DNA from: Rhodospira sp.
Lineage (GTDB): Bacteria; Pseudomonadota; Alphaproteobacteria; Rhodospirillales; Rhodospirillaceae
DNA length: 22,727 nucleotides
Direction of reading: 5' to 3'
NCBI GenBank assembly: GCA_028277295.1
Contig: JANQGN010000062.1
Location: 1-22,727, forward strand
In this document: positions 14,417 through 22,389 of the stretch, one piece after another
Numbering within the stretch: position 1 is the first letter of the stretch
How the letters are laid out: each line of letters opens with the position of its first letter
The notes under the pieces: model-generated
What the model saw: only the letters and a program-made list of their open reading frames with translations
Database searches by the model: none
Told to the model about the DNA's origin: nothing
Translations under genes and position numbers: made by a program

Positions 14417-15766
14417 TCAAGAGGGATGGGGCGATGGCCTGTCCGCGTGGGCGGTGTCTTGCGGCGGCGATTCTACGGCGCACGCGGGCGGCATGGTCGG
14501 GCGTGGGCCGGCGACGGGAGCAGACGATGCCGCGGCCGGAGGAGCGGCGGGGGCGGATGGCGTGCTTTCGGCGTCCGGGACGTCCGTCCGACCGCCGCGA
14601 CGGAAAAGGCGGCCGAACCACCGGACCGGCGCGGAGACCTTCCAACTGGTCGAACTCGTGACGCCCTGGAGCTGCGCGGTGAGCTGTTGAATGTGAGCGT
14701 CACGCGCCCGTAGTTCCTGGGTCAAGGTTTCTTGCATTGCCAGTTGACCCCGAACGAGTGCGTCCAGCATGCTGACCTGGTAGTCCTTGCGCTCCTGATC
14801 CTCCAATTGACCCCGGACCAGTGTGTCCAGCATGCGGACTTGATAATCTTTGCGCTCCTGATCCGCCATCTGCCTTTTGAACAAGGCGTCCAGCATGTGA
14901 ATCTGGTGGCTCTGCCGCTCCACATCCGCCCACAGCATGTCGACGATGACGTCAGCTGGCATGGCCTCGGCGGTATTGCCCAGCAGACCGATCAGGCTGC
15001 TGTCCTGGTTCAGCGCCTCTCGGAGCCAGCCATTGCGCAACATCGCCTCGACTTCTCGGTGGTGCCCGAACACGCCATGGATCGAGTTTGCCATTGGTCC
15101 GGTCGAGGGCGGACGAACATGGTAAAACGCCAGCGGTTGATCGATCAGGCCAACATCGAAGCGCCGCAGAAAGCGGACGTTGAACTCCCAATCCCCCAGG
15201 ACCGGCAGATCCGCCCGGTACGGGCCGATGGCTTCGAGACAGGACCGGCGATACAGGAAGGAAATGGGCGTCATGCAGTTGGAACGCAGGACGCGGGCCA
15301 GCGTCACAGCCTTGACGTCGTAAAGGAACGGCTCATCGCCGTCCCGGACGACGGTGTCGCCCTCGATGCGTTCCCGCACCATGCGCGTTCGAGTGCACAC
15401 GCCGCCATAGTGGTTCCGTGCCTCGAGAAAGGCGACACAGGTCGAAAGAAAGCCCGGATCCCAGGCGTCGTCGTCGTCATGGATGACCAGGTAGTCGCTG
15501 CGGCTTTCGTCAATGGCACGATTGGACGCCGCCTCCATGCCCAGGCTTGTGGGGTTGTCCAGGATGTGGAGACGATCGCCGTACGCGTCCGCCCGGGGAG
15601 AGACGACCGCGCGCACGGCGGCGGGATCGCCGCCATCGTTGATGATCACCTGGCACCAGTTGTCGTCATCCTGGGACAGGACGCTGTCGACCGCCCGTTT
15701 CAGCAGTAAGGGCCGGTCCTTGGTGCGTGTGACGATGACGGTTCGGGCTTTGGGTCGCGTACTCAT
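14417..15766 (-). CDS. Family 2 glycosyltransferase with 21-residue coiled-coil repeats
   Basis: The N-terminal ~260 residues are a GT-A glycosyltransferase: VIVTRTKDRPLLLKRAVDSVLSQ at the start, VIHDDDDAWDP (residues 94-103) as the DxD metal and nucleotide-sugar site, and LGDWEFNVRFL as the acceptor-side GDxE motif. From residue 287 there are three tandem 21-residue units of the form xQxxMLDxLxxxQxxxQERKD, then QLTAQLQ, which looks coiled-coil and may oligomerise the enzyme. A short basic SWKVSAPVRWFGRLFRR segment follows, as seen in polysaccharide glycosyltransferases, then a disordered Ala/Pro/Ser tail. The product is 449 aa and the sugar specificity cannot be read from sequence. GGAG lies 10 bp before the ATG. 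The stop is contiguous with the hypX stop. Confidence 0.88.
   Translation of the reverse strand: MSTRPKARTVIVTRTKDRPLLLKRAVDSVLSQDDDNWCQVIINDGGDPAAVRAVVSPRADAYGDRLHILDNPTSLGMEAASNRAIDESRSDYLVIHDDDDAWDPGFLSTCVAFLEARNHYGGVCTRTRMVRERIEGDTVVRDGDEPFLYDVKAVTLARVLRSNCMTPISFLYRRSCLEAIGPYRADLPVLGDWEFNVRFLRRFDVGLIDQPLAFYHVRPPSTGPMANSIHGVFGHHREVEAMLRNGWLREALNQDSSLIGLLGNTAEAMPADVIVDMLWADVERQSHQIHMLDALFKRQMADQERKDYQVRMLDTLVRGQLEDQERKDYQVSMLDALVRGQLAMQETLTQELRARDAHIQQLTAQLQGVTSSTSWKVSAPVRWFGRLFRRGGRTDVPDAESTPSAPAAPPAAASSAPVAGPRPTMPPACAVESPPQDTAHADRPSPHPS
14720..14908 (-). repeat. Three 63-bp tandem repeats within the glycosyltransferase gene
   Basis: In-frame tandem units of 63 bp encode residues 287-307, 308-328 and 329-349 of the protein above. 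Units 1-2 share QERKD at their ends and all three share MLD at the same phase. A 21-residue period equals three heptads, which keeps a coiled coil in register, so unit number could change by slippage without breaking the protein. Confidence 0.8.
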
Positions 15767-15822
15767 GATGCCGGGGCTCCGAGGGCTCCTGGTTCAAGGG
15801 AGAGAGGGGTGCTGCCGCCGAC

Positions 15823-15927
15823 CAGAGCATGGTGAGTGACTTTGGGTTCACCCACCATGCTCTAATATTTTGATATTTAAGCAAATCGTCGTCGCGATCT
15901 GTGCCAGATCGCTCGGGATTTGCTCTA
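15823..15927 (-). repeat. Compound palindromic repeat, copy 4
   Basis: Short 105-bp form, + strand order B then A, as in copy 3. Module B (15824-15863) has a stem AGAGCATGGTG/CACCATGCTCT with an A-C mismatch at position 12. Position 9 is G-C here, where copy 2 has T-A and copy 3 C-G. Module A (to 15927) has GCGATCTG/CAGATCGC as a perfect 8-bp inner stem, within AGCAAATC/GATTTGCT. It lies between the two - strand glycosyltransferase genes, 56 bp upstream of the start of the left one. Confidence 0.88.
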
Positions 15928-15952
15928 GGTGGCGGATCCAGACTCACGCGCG

Positions 15953-15993
15953 GCGGCCCCATGCCGGGGTTTCATGATGTCGGCCAGCCGACA
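15953..15993. terminator. Two small hairpins downstream of the large glycosyltransferase gene
   Basis: TGTCGGC-CA-GCCGACA (15978-15993) is a perfect inverted repeat, and CCCC-ATGCC-GGGG (15957-15969) lies next to it. They sit 27 bp or more beyond the stop of the - strand gene ending at 16020. No T-run follows on the - strand, so a standard intrinsic terminator is doubtful. Confidence 0.25.
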
Positions 15994-16019
15994 GACATGG
16001 AGGGGCGGGTCTTGTCGGG

Positions 16020-18728
16020 TCATAGGCCGAGACGATGCGGCCCGCCGGTCGCGGCGCCCGCGTGCTTCACCGTGATCGCCGGATCATGCAGGCGGTGGGG
16101 CGAGGCATCGAACTCGCCGGGTTCGTTATGGTCGCCGAGCGTGGGGTCTGACGGGGGAGGCGACGCCGTGGTGTGCGCCGTCACCACCTCGGTCAGCATG
16201 CCCGCGAGTTCGCGGGCCTGATCGGCGAGGCACCGGACCTGGTCCCGATGGGGATTGACGTACCCATTCAGGCGCCCGGGGTCGGCCAGGATGGCGCGAA
16301 TGGCGGCCGTGAACCCTTGGGTGTCGCCGCGTTCGACGATATTGCCGTTTTTGCCCTCCACGATGGCCTCGGTGACACCACCGGAGTCGGTCGCGATTAC
16401 CCATACATTGCGGGCCAGGGCTTCCCTTACGGCGAGCCCGAAGCTCTCCTTCCACAAGGATGGCACCAGCAAGACGTCAATGTCGGCGTAGAAGGCGTCG
16501 AGGGTATCCTGGCCGAACGGCGGCACGACCGACACACGGCCGCGTCCCTTCCACTCCTTGGCGTCCATGGACGAATGGCCGAGCCGCAGATGAATGTCCG
16601 GGATCACCAGATGCCAGTTGCGCTCCTTGAAGCCCTCGAACATCGTCTTCACCCAGAAGTAGCCTTTATGGGCGGCCCGTCCGCCAAGATAGGCGAACCG
16701 GACGGTGCGGCCGACGCGGGCGGGTTCGGCCGTGGCCGGCAGTGGAACACCGTTTCCGTTGACGCGCACGCGGTCGGGAGACAGGCCGTTGGCGACATAC
16801 AGGTCTCGCTGGAACGCCGACGGAGTCAGCAAGAGGGCGGCCTTCTCCAGGATCGAGGCCAGGTAGTAGAACCGTCTGTGGGTGAAGGCGCTGTCGGGCA
16901 TGCATCGGGCGCAGATCCGCAGGTCGATGGTGCGCTGGTCGCAGTAGGTGCCATCCTCCCGCAACATGAACTGCCGCTCACAGATCCACCAGGCATCGTG
17001 CAGGGTCACGACGAACGGCACGCCGGCCTCGATGCAAGCCTCGGCGATGGTGGCCGACAACTGCTGGATCGAGTGAAAATGGACAACATCGGGACGGGTC
17101 GTCGCCAGGATCTCGCTCATCAGGTTCTTCATCGCCGGATTGCGATAGTCATGCTCCCTGGAAAGCGGCGGAGGCATGGCGACCCCGATCACCGGGGTAC
17201 CCTCGAACTCGTAGCGATGCACGGTGCCCTCTGCCAGCCCCGGGGTCGCCAAGCCGGTCAGAACCGTGGGATGCACGCCCGAGGCCGGCAGGTGCCGGGC
17301 CAGATGTTCGGCGACGATGGTGGCGCCGCCAAAGCTTTCCGGTGGGAACAGGACATTGACCATCAGCAGGCGGATCGGGCGCTCGCCGGCTGGCGGCCGC
17401 GACGGAAGGTGATCGAGCACGGGGGCCAGTTGGGTCTGGGCGACGACGGCGGAATGATAGCGCGCCAGCATGGCCGCGCGGGCCGCCTCTGCGACGCGAT
17501 GGCGCAGGTCGGCGTCGCGCACAAGGCGAGACAGGGTTTCGGTCCAGTCTTCGATCGTTTCGGCCAGAAAGCCGGTGCGGCCGTGCTCGATCACCGAGCG
17601 GAACGGCTCGGTCGGTGTGCACACCGATGGCACGCCCATGACGGACGCCTCAAGAAACTTGATGTTGCTCTTGGCCTCATTGAAGACCGACGGCTCCAGG
17701 GGGGCAATGCTGATGTGCCAGCTCGCGAGTGCGCGCATGTAGTCATCCGCGTTCAGGAACGGGACACGAAAGACCCTGTCGGCGACGGTGTCGAACGAGG
17801 CCGGCAAGGTCAGGTGCCCGTGGATCGCCAGCACGACCTCGGGGTGACGCCGCAGCACGGCGAGGATGGCGTCGGCGACGGTGGCGAAGTCGGCATCGTG
17901 CGTTCGCGTGCCACTGCCGTAGCCGATGACCACGGTCCCGTCTGGCCTGGCTTGCGGGCGGCGCCGCATTTCCGCGGCCAGATCGAGCGTCCGTGCGTCG
18001 AGGCAGTTCTCCACCACGTGGACGGTCTGAAGCCCGAAGTGGCGCATGCGCGCGGCGATGGTGCCGGTGCTGGCAATGCCGTGGTCGCAAGCCTTTAGCA
18101 TGGCGCAGTAGAGACGCCCGCCATCAAGCAGAAGCTCTACTTCCTTGGGGGGGAGGTGTAGAATGTTGGTGTTGCGACTGTACTCTTCAACATCGAATAC
18201 CATGTCATCAATATCGAATAGACACGTCAAACCCAGGCGTCGTGCCTCTCCGATCAGGTTGAGACCCTTCTCTAACGCTGGTACGCGGTAAAAAATGACC
18301 AGGCCATGAAGCTGTAACTCACGGCGAGCCCCCTCTTCGTCATGCCAGGACACCACCGTGACGTCGTAGCCAAGGTGCTCGAGCATCTCGACTTTCTGGT
18401 CAACGCGGTAGCGCTTGCATTGTGGGAGCGTCAACTCGCCGATGATCAGCACGCGCAGGCCCTGACCGTCTCGCGACGCGTCCGTCAGGGCTGGGGCATA
18501 GAGCGCTTCGGCGGGCCGCGGGAGGTCTGGCCGTGACTGGGCGCGAAAACCCCCTTTGACGAAGCGAAAGGCGCGGACGATGCGACGGAGCGTTACAAAA
18601 ATAATGGCAAGAAAAAAATTGACAAATCGGGCAATGGGGTTGCGCCCGCGTAGAGGAGAGGTGATCCGCTCTATGATATACGGATCGTAGTTCTGTGCAT
18701 TCCTTAGTTTTGTCAGAAAGGATCGCAT
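16020..18728 (-). CDS. Large two-domain glycosyltransferase (GT4-type C-terminal domain)
   Basis: Protein of about 902 aa from this start. After an N-terminal hydrophobic/basic segment (NFFLAIIFVTLRRIVRAFR), a first Rossmann-like unit begins at LRVLIIGELTLPQCKRYRVDQK and contains FDIDDMVFDVEEYSRN and a second half with VVIGYGSGTRTHDADF, like the large glycosyltransferases of surface-polysaccharide clusters. The second unit begins IRLLMVNVLFPPESFGGATIVAEHLARHL and ends with the GT4 signature (LVPSLWKESFGLAVREALA ... VIATDSGGVTEAIVEGKNG), including the E-x7-E pair. It likely adds two sugars, or one domain may be structural; the product is unknown. The start is uncertain: 18728 and 18782 (18 more residues) are both in frame and neither has a clear RBS. 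About 18150-18320 and 18560-18720 are noticeably AT-richer than the neighbours. Confidence 0.85.
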   Translation of the reverse strand: MRSFLTKLRNAQNYDPYIIERITSPLRGRNPIARFVNFFLAIIFVTLRRIVRAFRFVKGGFRAQSRPDLPRPAEALYAPALTDASRDGQGLRVLIIGELTLPQCKRYRVDQKVEMLEHLGYDVTVVSWHDEEGARRELQLHGLVIFYRVPALEKGLNLIGEARRLGLTCLFDIDDMVFDVEEYSRNTNILHLPPKEVELLLDGGRLYCAMLKACDHGIASTGTIAARMRHFGLQTVHVVENCLDARTLDLAAEMRRRPQARPDGTVVIGYGSGTRTHDADFATVADAILAVLRRHPEVVLAIHGHLTLPASFDTVADRVFRVPFLNADDYMRALASWHISIAPLEPSVFNEAKSNIKFLEASVMGVPSVCTPTEPFRSVIEHGRTGFLAETIEDWTETLSRLVRDADLRHRVAEAARAAMLARYHSAVVAQTQLAPVLDHLPSRPPAGERPIRLLMVNVLFPPESFGGATIVAEHLARHLPASGVHPTVLTGLATPGLAEGTVHRYEFEGTPVIGVAMPPPLSREHDYRNPAMKNLMSEILATTRPDVVHFHSIQQLSATIAEACIEAGVPFVVTLHDAWWICERQFMLREDGTYCDQRTIDLRICARCMPDSAFTHRRFYYLASILEKAALLLTPSAFQRDLYVANGLSPDRVRVNGNGVPLPATAEPARVGRTVRFAYLGGRAAHKGYFWVKTMFEGFKERNWHLVIPDIHLRLGHSSMDAKEWKGRGRVSVVPPFGQDTLDAFYADIDVLLVPSLWKESFGLAVREALARNVWVIATDSGGVTEAIVEGKNGNIVERGDTQGFTAAIRAILADPGRLNGYVNPHRDQVRCLADQARELAGMLTEVVTAHTTASPPPSDPTLGDHNEPGEFDASPHRLHDPAITVKHAGAATGGPHRLGL

Positions 18729-18950
18729 GGCGTGCTCGGTTTGGATGAAATGAACGCCTTGCGCGTCCCTCAGGCGCGACATGCCAGGCCGACGAGCACG
18801 ACGCGCCGGGACGATAGTTCAGCCGACTCTGGGTCGCAACCGGAAACACTTGCCGCGCGTCCTGGGCTTGCTGCCCGTCTGGATCTGGGTCAAGGGCCGA
18901 TGCCATGCGCCAAGGGTCCGTATCGCGACCGCTGGCATCAGGTGCGATGA
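18729..18950. other. Gap between glycosyltransferase and transporter genes
   Basis: Both flanking genes are on the - strand. I see no RNA gene, repeat copy or convincing terminator here. Part of it (to 18782) may belong to the glycosyltransferase if its longer start is used. Confidence 0.4.
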
Positions 18951-20870
18951 TCAGTCCGCCTGGATGACCTCGGGGGCGAGGTGACCGTCGGCGGCCGGCG
19001 CGGCGCAGACGCGGTTGCGGCCGCCGCGCTTGGCGGCGTAGAGGGCCTCGTCTGCGGCCTTCAGGGCGGCGTCGAACGTGGTGTGCTGGGCCAGCGACGC
19101 CACCCCCAGGCTGGCGGTAACGGCCAGGGGGCCAACCGACAGGGCGAAGGGCTCCTTGTTGATCGCTGTCAGGAAACGGCGAGCGGAGATCAGGCCCTGG
19201 TCCAGCGTGGCGCGGCCGACGATGATGCCGAACTCCTCTCCGCCCAGGCGGGCGATAACGTCCGTTTCCCGTGCCACCCGGCGCAGGCGGTGGGCCAGCT
19301 CCACCAGAACCTCGTCACCCACATCGTGGCCATGACAGTCATTGATGGCCTTGAAATGGTCCAGGTCGATCATGATCAGGCAGTCATCGCCACCGTAGCG
19401 GTTGAGGTCGGAGATATCCGTGTTGGCCGCGGCGACGAAGGCGCGGCGATTTTTCAGCCCGGTCAGCGGATCGTGGTTGGCCAGGAAGGCGGCCTCCTCC
19501 AGCAGCGCGTTGCTGCGCTCGGCCTCGCTGACAAAGCGCTCGCGGACCTGGTTGTAGAAGGCCGCGATATAGCCGGCCTCTGACTCCCGCTCCACGGTCA
19601 CCGGGTTGGAGAAGTCCCCCTTCACGCCCTGGGCGGCCAGCTGGTTGAGCAGATCCAGCATGGCGGTACCGGCGCCATGCTCGGCCACGTTCAGGCCGAT
19701 GCGTTCGTCCTCGGGCGAGACGCGGAAGCCCACGAGGGGGTCGGTGACGCGGATCACCACCCAGGCAATACAGAAGGCGAACACCGACACCGTCAGCGTG
19801 CCCAGCACCTGGACGCCCAGCCAGTCGAGCCGGCCGTCCACCTGCGGCGGGATCTTGTGTTCGTAGGCGAACAGCGGAAGCAGTGCAGTGCCGACCACGC
19901 CGGCGAACAGGTGCACGGGAATGGCGCCGACCGGGTCATCCAGCCGCAACCGCGCCAGCAGGTGGGTCCCCCATACCGCCACCAGCCCGCCCAGGGCGCC
20001 CAGGGCCACCGCGCCCAGGGGGGGCAGCACCTCGCAGCCGGCCGTGATACCCACCAGGCCGCCCAGCATGCCGGTCAGGATGTCCACGGCGCCCGCCTTC
20101 CTGCCCATCACCCAGCCCAGCAGAAGGATAACAACAATACCAACCGCGCCGCCGATGGCGGTGTTCACCAGGATCAGCGGGACCTGGGTTTCGAAGTCGG
20201 TGGCGCCGCCGCTGTTGAAGCCGAACCAACCGAACATCAGCAGGAACGCGCCAAGCGCGGAGACCGCCAGATTGTCGCTGTCGATGCGGCCGCCGCCTGC
20301 GGTGCCGGGGACGGGTTCGGCGCTCCGTTCGGTCTCGAAGCGGCCCAGGCGCGGGCCGATCAGGATCACCGCCGCCAGGGCGATGGCGCCGCCCACGGCG
20401 TGCACCGCTGTGCTGCCGGCGAAGTCGAAAAAGCCCATCTCGGCCAGCCATCCGCCCTCGGCCCAGACCCAATGGCCAGTGATGGGATAGACCAGCAGTG
20501 TCATGGCCACCGCCAACAGCAGGTAGCCCCGGAAGGTGGTGCGCTCGGAAACCGCCCCGGAGACGATGGTGATGGCCGTGCCGCAGAACATGGCCTGGAA
20601 CAGGGCGGTCAGGATCAGCGGCGGGTCGTCGGACAGCATGGGGGAGGCGCCCATGCCCAGGACACCGTTCCAACTGGGTCCGAACATCACCGAAAAGCCG
20701 ATCAACAGGTAAAGAAAGATGCTGGTGCCCAGATCAGCCACGTTCTTGATGGCCACGTTGACCGAGTTCTTGCGGCGGACCATGCCCGCCTCGTAACACG
20801 CGAAGCCTGCCTGCATCAGCAGGACCAGAAAGGTCGACAACGCAAGCCAGATCATGAGGGCGTCGGACAT
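18951..20870 (-). CDS. Ammonium transporter fused to a GGDEF diguanylate cyclase
   Basis: Single 639-aa polypeptide. Residues 1-~380 are an Amt/MEP/Rh ammonium channel with about 11 membrane helices, including MFCGTAITIVSGAVSERT, TGHWVWAEGGWLAEMG and the twin pore histidines His157 (STAVHAVGG) and His320 (IPVHLFAG). A linker follows (IGLNVAEHGAGTAMLDLL ... VERESEAGYIAAFYNQVRERF). The C-terminal GGDEF domain begins NHDPLTGLKNRRAF (~466), with the active site GGEEF at 543-547 and RETD at 534-537, the inhibitory c-di-GMP site at the canonical 5-residue spacing. All features for cyclase activity are present, so ammonium sensing or flux may control c-di-GMP; that link is inference. The start at 20870 is chosen for the AGAAGG upstream; a GTG at 20894 would add eight residues. 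No glnK gene is adjacent. Confidence 0.93.
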   Translation of the reverse strand: MSDALMIWLALSTFLVLLMQAGFACYEAGMVRRKNSVNVAIKNVADLGTSIFLYLLIGFSVMFGPSWNGVLGMGASPMLSDDPPLILTALFQAMFCGTAITIVSGAVSERTTFRGYLLLAVAMTLLVYPITGHWVWAEGGWLAEMGFFDFAGSTAVHAVGGAIALAAVILIGPRLGRFETERSAEPVPGTAGGGRIDSDNLAVSALGAFLLMFGWFGFNSGGATDFETQVPLILVNTAIGGAVGIVVILLLGWVMGRKAGAVDILTGMLGGLVGITAGCEVLPPLGAVALGALGGLVAVWGTHLLARLRLDDPVGAIPVHLFAGVVGTALLPLFAYEHKIPPQVDGRLDWLGVQVLGTLTVSVFAFCIAWVVIRVTDPLVGFRVSPEDERIGLNVAEHGAGTAMLDLLNQLAAQGVKGDFSNPVTVERESEAGYIAAFYNQVRERFVSEAERSNALLEEAAFLANHDPLTGLKNRRAFVAAANTDISDLNRYGGDDCLIMIDLDHFKAINDCHGHDVGDEVLVELAHRLRRVARETDVIARLGGEEFGIIVGRATLDQGLISARRFLTAINKEPFALSVGPLAVTASLGVASLAQHTTFDAALKAADEALYAAKRGGRNRVCAAPAADGHLAPEVIQAD

Positions 20871-20897
20871 GAGGGATGCCTTCTCGGCAGGCACGTC

Positions 20898-20911
20898 TGT
20901 GCTCTTGCACA
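20898..20911. promoter_or_regulatory. TGTGC-TCTT-GCACA palindrome upstream of the Amt-GGDEF gene
   Basis: Perfect 5-bp inverted repeat with a 4-bp spacer, 28 bp before the ATG of the transporter gene and just before its RBS. It could be an operator or a small mRNA hairpin. Further upstream on the - strand a TTGACA is present but no matching -10 box at 17 bp. Function is unknown. Confidence 0.25.
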
Positions 20912-21018
20912 GGAAGGCGCCAGCGAACGGCGATTGTCAAGCGTCCGTTTTCAACCCGAACTGAATTTCCCTTCAGGGGAGTGCGGTCTTCGATCGGCGC
21001 CGTGGTGGGGCCGTCTTG

Positions 21019-22287
21019 TTAATCCGCTTCCTCGCCGCTGACATGCCAGACGCGATAGCCGGCATCGCGCAGCGCCTGGGCGATTTCCCGCAAATGGGCG
21101 CCGCCGCGAGTCTCCACGGTGAACGAAAGATCGGTGCATCGCGCCGACATGGTGGGAATCATGCGGTTATGGGCCAGCTCGATGACATTGCCGTCGTGGG
21201 CGGCGATGATGCTGGCCACAGCGGCCAACTGGCCGGGAACGTCGCTGGCTTCCACGGACAGCGTGCCCAGGCGGCCGTCTCGCATCAGGCCGCGCAGGAT
21301 CACCGAGGCCAGGGTACGCGGGTCGATGTTGCCCCCCGACAGCACCACGCCCACCCGCTTGCCCCGGAAACGCTGGCGGTTGGTGAGCACGGCGGCCAGC
21401 GAGGCGGCGCCAGCGCCCTCGGCCACCGTCTTTTCCACCTGGACATAGAGGTTGATGGCCTGCTCGATGGCCGATTCGCCGACCACCAGGACGTCCACCC
21501 CATGATGAGCCAGGATCTGCCGCGCGCTGGCCCCCGGCGCCTTGACGGCGATTCCTTCCGCCACCGTCTGGCCGCCCGGCACAAAGGGGCGCCCGGCCAG
21601 GGCATCCACCATGGCGGCGTAGGGTTCGGTTTGCACGCCCACGACCTCGATGTCCGGACGGAGCGCCCGGGCCGCCACCGTCACGCCGCCGATCAGGCCG
21701 CCGCCGCCCACCGGCACGACCAGACAGGTCAGCGTCGGCTGCTCGGCCAGCATCTCCAGGGCCACGGTTCCCTGACCCGCCATGATCAACGGGTCGTCGT
21801 AGGGATGGATGAAGGTCAGGCCCTCCCGCTCCATGATCGTCCGTGCCCGGGGCATGGACTCGGCCACCGTCTCCCCGGCCAGGTCCACGCGGGCGCCCAG
21901 CGTCCGGGTGTTGTTGACCTTCACGAAAGGGGTGTTGACGGGCATGACGATGACCGCGGGGATGCCCAGGCGCTGGGCGTGATAGGCCACCCCCTGGGCA
22001 TGGTTGCCGGCGGACACGGCGATCACTCCGGCGGCGCGCTGCGCGTCGGTGAGGGCCAGCAGACGGTTGAGCGCGCCCCGATCCTTGAACGAAGCGGTGA
22101 ACTGGTGGTTCTCGAACTTGACGAAGATCTCGGCGCCGGTGACGGTCGACAGGGTTCGCGAGTGCAAAAAAGGCGTGTTGGGCACCGCCCCGGCCAGGCG
22201 AGCGGCGGCGGCATGGACGTCGTCGGCGGTGATGGTCCAGGGCGGCTCGGCGGTGGAGCCGGCGGTGGCGGTGGAGAACTTGGGCAT
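21019..22287 (-). CDS. ilvA: Threonine ammonia-lyase (threonine dehydratase) with ACT domain
   Basis: PLP enzyme (422 aa) that converts threonine to 2-oxobutanoate and ammonia, the first step of isoleucine synthesis. SFKDRGA contains the PLP lysine Lys68, SAGNHAQGVAYHA (residues 92-104) holds the cofactor ring, and GGGGLIGG (194-201) binds the phosphate. After about residue 340 a single ACT-like regulatory domain (LSVEASDVPGQLAAVASIIAAHDGNVIELAH) follows. This layout is the ~400-aa form common in alphaproteobacteria; the E. coli IlvA is longer. A catabolic role cannot be excluded from sequence. RBS AGGAAAG (22298-22304, complement) is 10 bp before the ATG. Confidence 0.92.
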   Translation of the reverse strand: MPKFSTATAGSTAEPPWTITADDVHAAAARLAGAVPNTPFLHSRTLSTVTGAEIFVKFENHQFTASFKDRGALNRLLALTDAQRAAGVIAVSAGNHAQGVAYHAQRLGIPAVIVMPVNTPFVKVNNTRTLGARVDLAGETVAESMPRARTIMEREGLTFIHPYDDPLIMAGQGTVALEMLAEQPTLTCLVVPVGGGGLIGGVTVAARALRPDIEVVGVQTEPYAAMVDALAGRPFVPGGQTVAEGIAVKAPGASARQILAHHGVDVLVVGESAIEQAINLYVQVEKTVAEGAGAASLAAVLTNRQRFRGKRVGVVLSGGNIDPRTLASVILRGLMRDGRLGTLSVEASDVPGQLAAVASIIAAHDGNVIELAHNRMIPTMSARCTDLSFTVETRGGAHLREIAQALRDAGYRVWHVSGEEAD

Positions 22288-22389
22288 GGGCGGCGATCTT
22301 TCCTGGCGTTCCTGGGCCTCGGCGACTGATCTCTTGGCCGAACAGGATAGGCGCGGACCGCCGGCCCAGGAAGGGGCGCCGGACGGCCG

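Noticed and set aside
14732..15709. 325-codon + strand frame opposite the family 2 glycosyltransferase
   Set aside because: It is antisense to a gene with clear GT2 motifs. The repeated VQHADL units in it are only the complement of the coiled-coil repeats.
262..15927. CRISPR array or insertion sequence as explanation of the repeats
   Set aside because: Copies are kilobases apart, in both orientations, internally palindromic and without spacers; none encodes a transposase.
16173..18098. 641-codon + strand frame opposite the large glycosyltransferase
   Set aside because: Composition is typical of an antisense frame (His, Gly, Asp rich) with no motif, while the - strand has complete GT4 signatures.
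20910..20945. Possible sigma-54 promoter for the ammonium transporter gene (complement reads TGGCGCCTTCCTGTGC)
   Set aside because: The GG and GC elements are 11 bp apart instead of the required 10, so it does not fit the -24/-12 rule.
19677..21041. 454-codon + strand frame opposite the Amt-GGDEF gene
   Set aside because: His/Gln/Gly-rich translation without motif; the - strand codes an intact transporter and cyclase.
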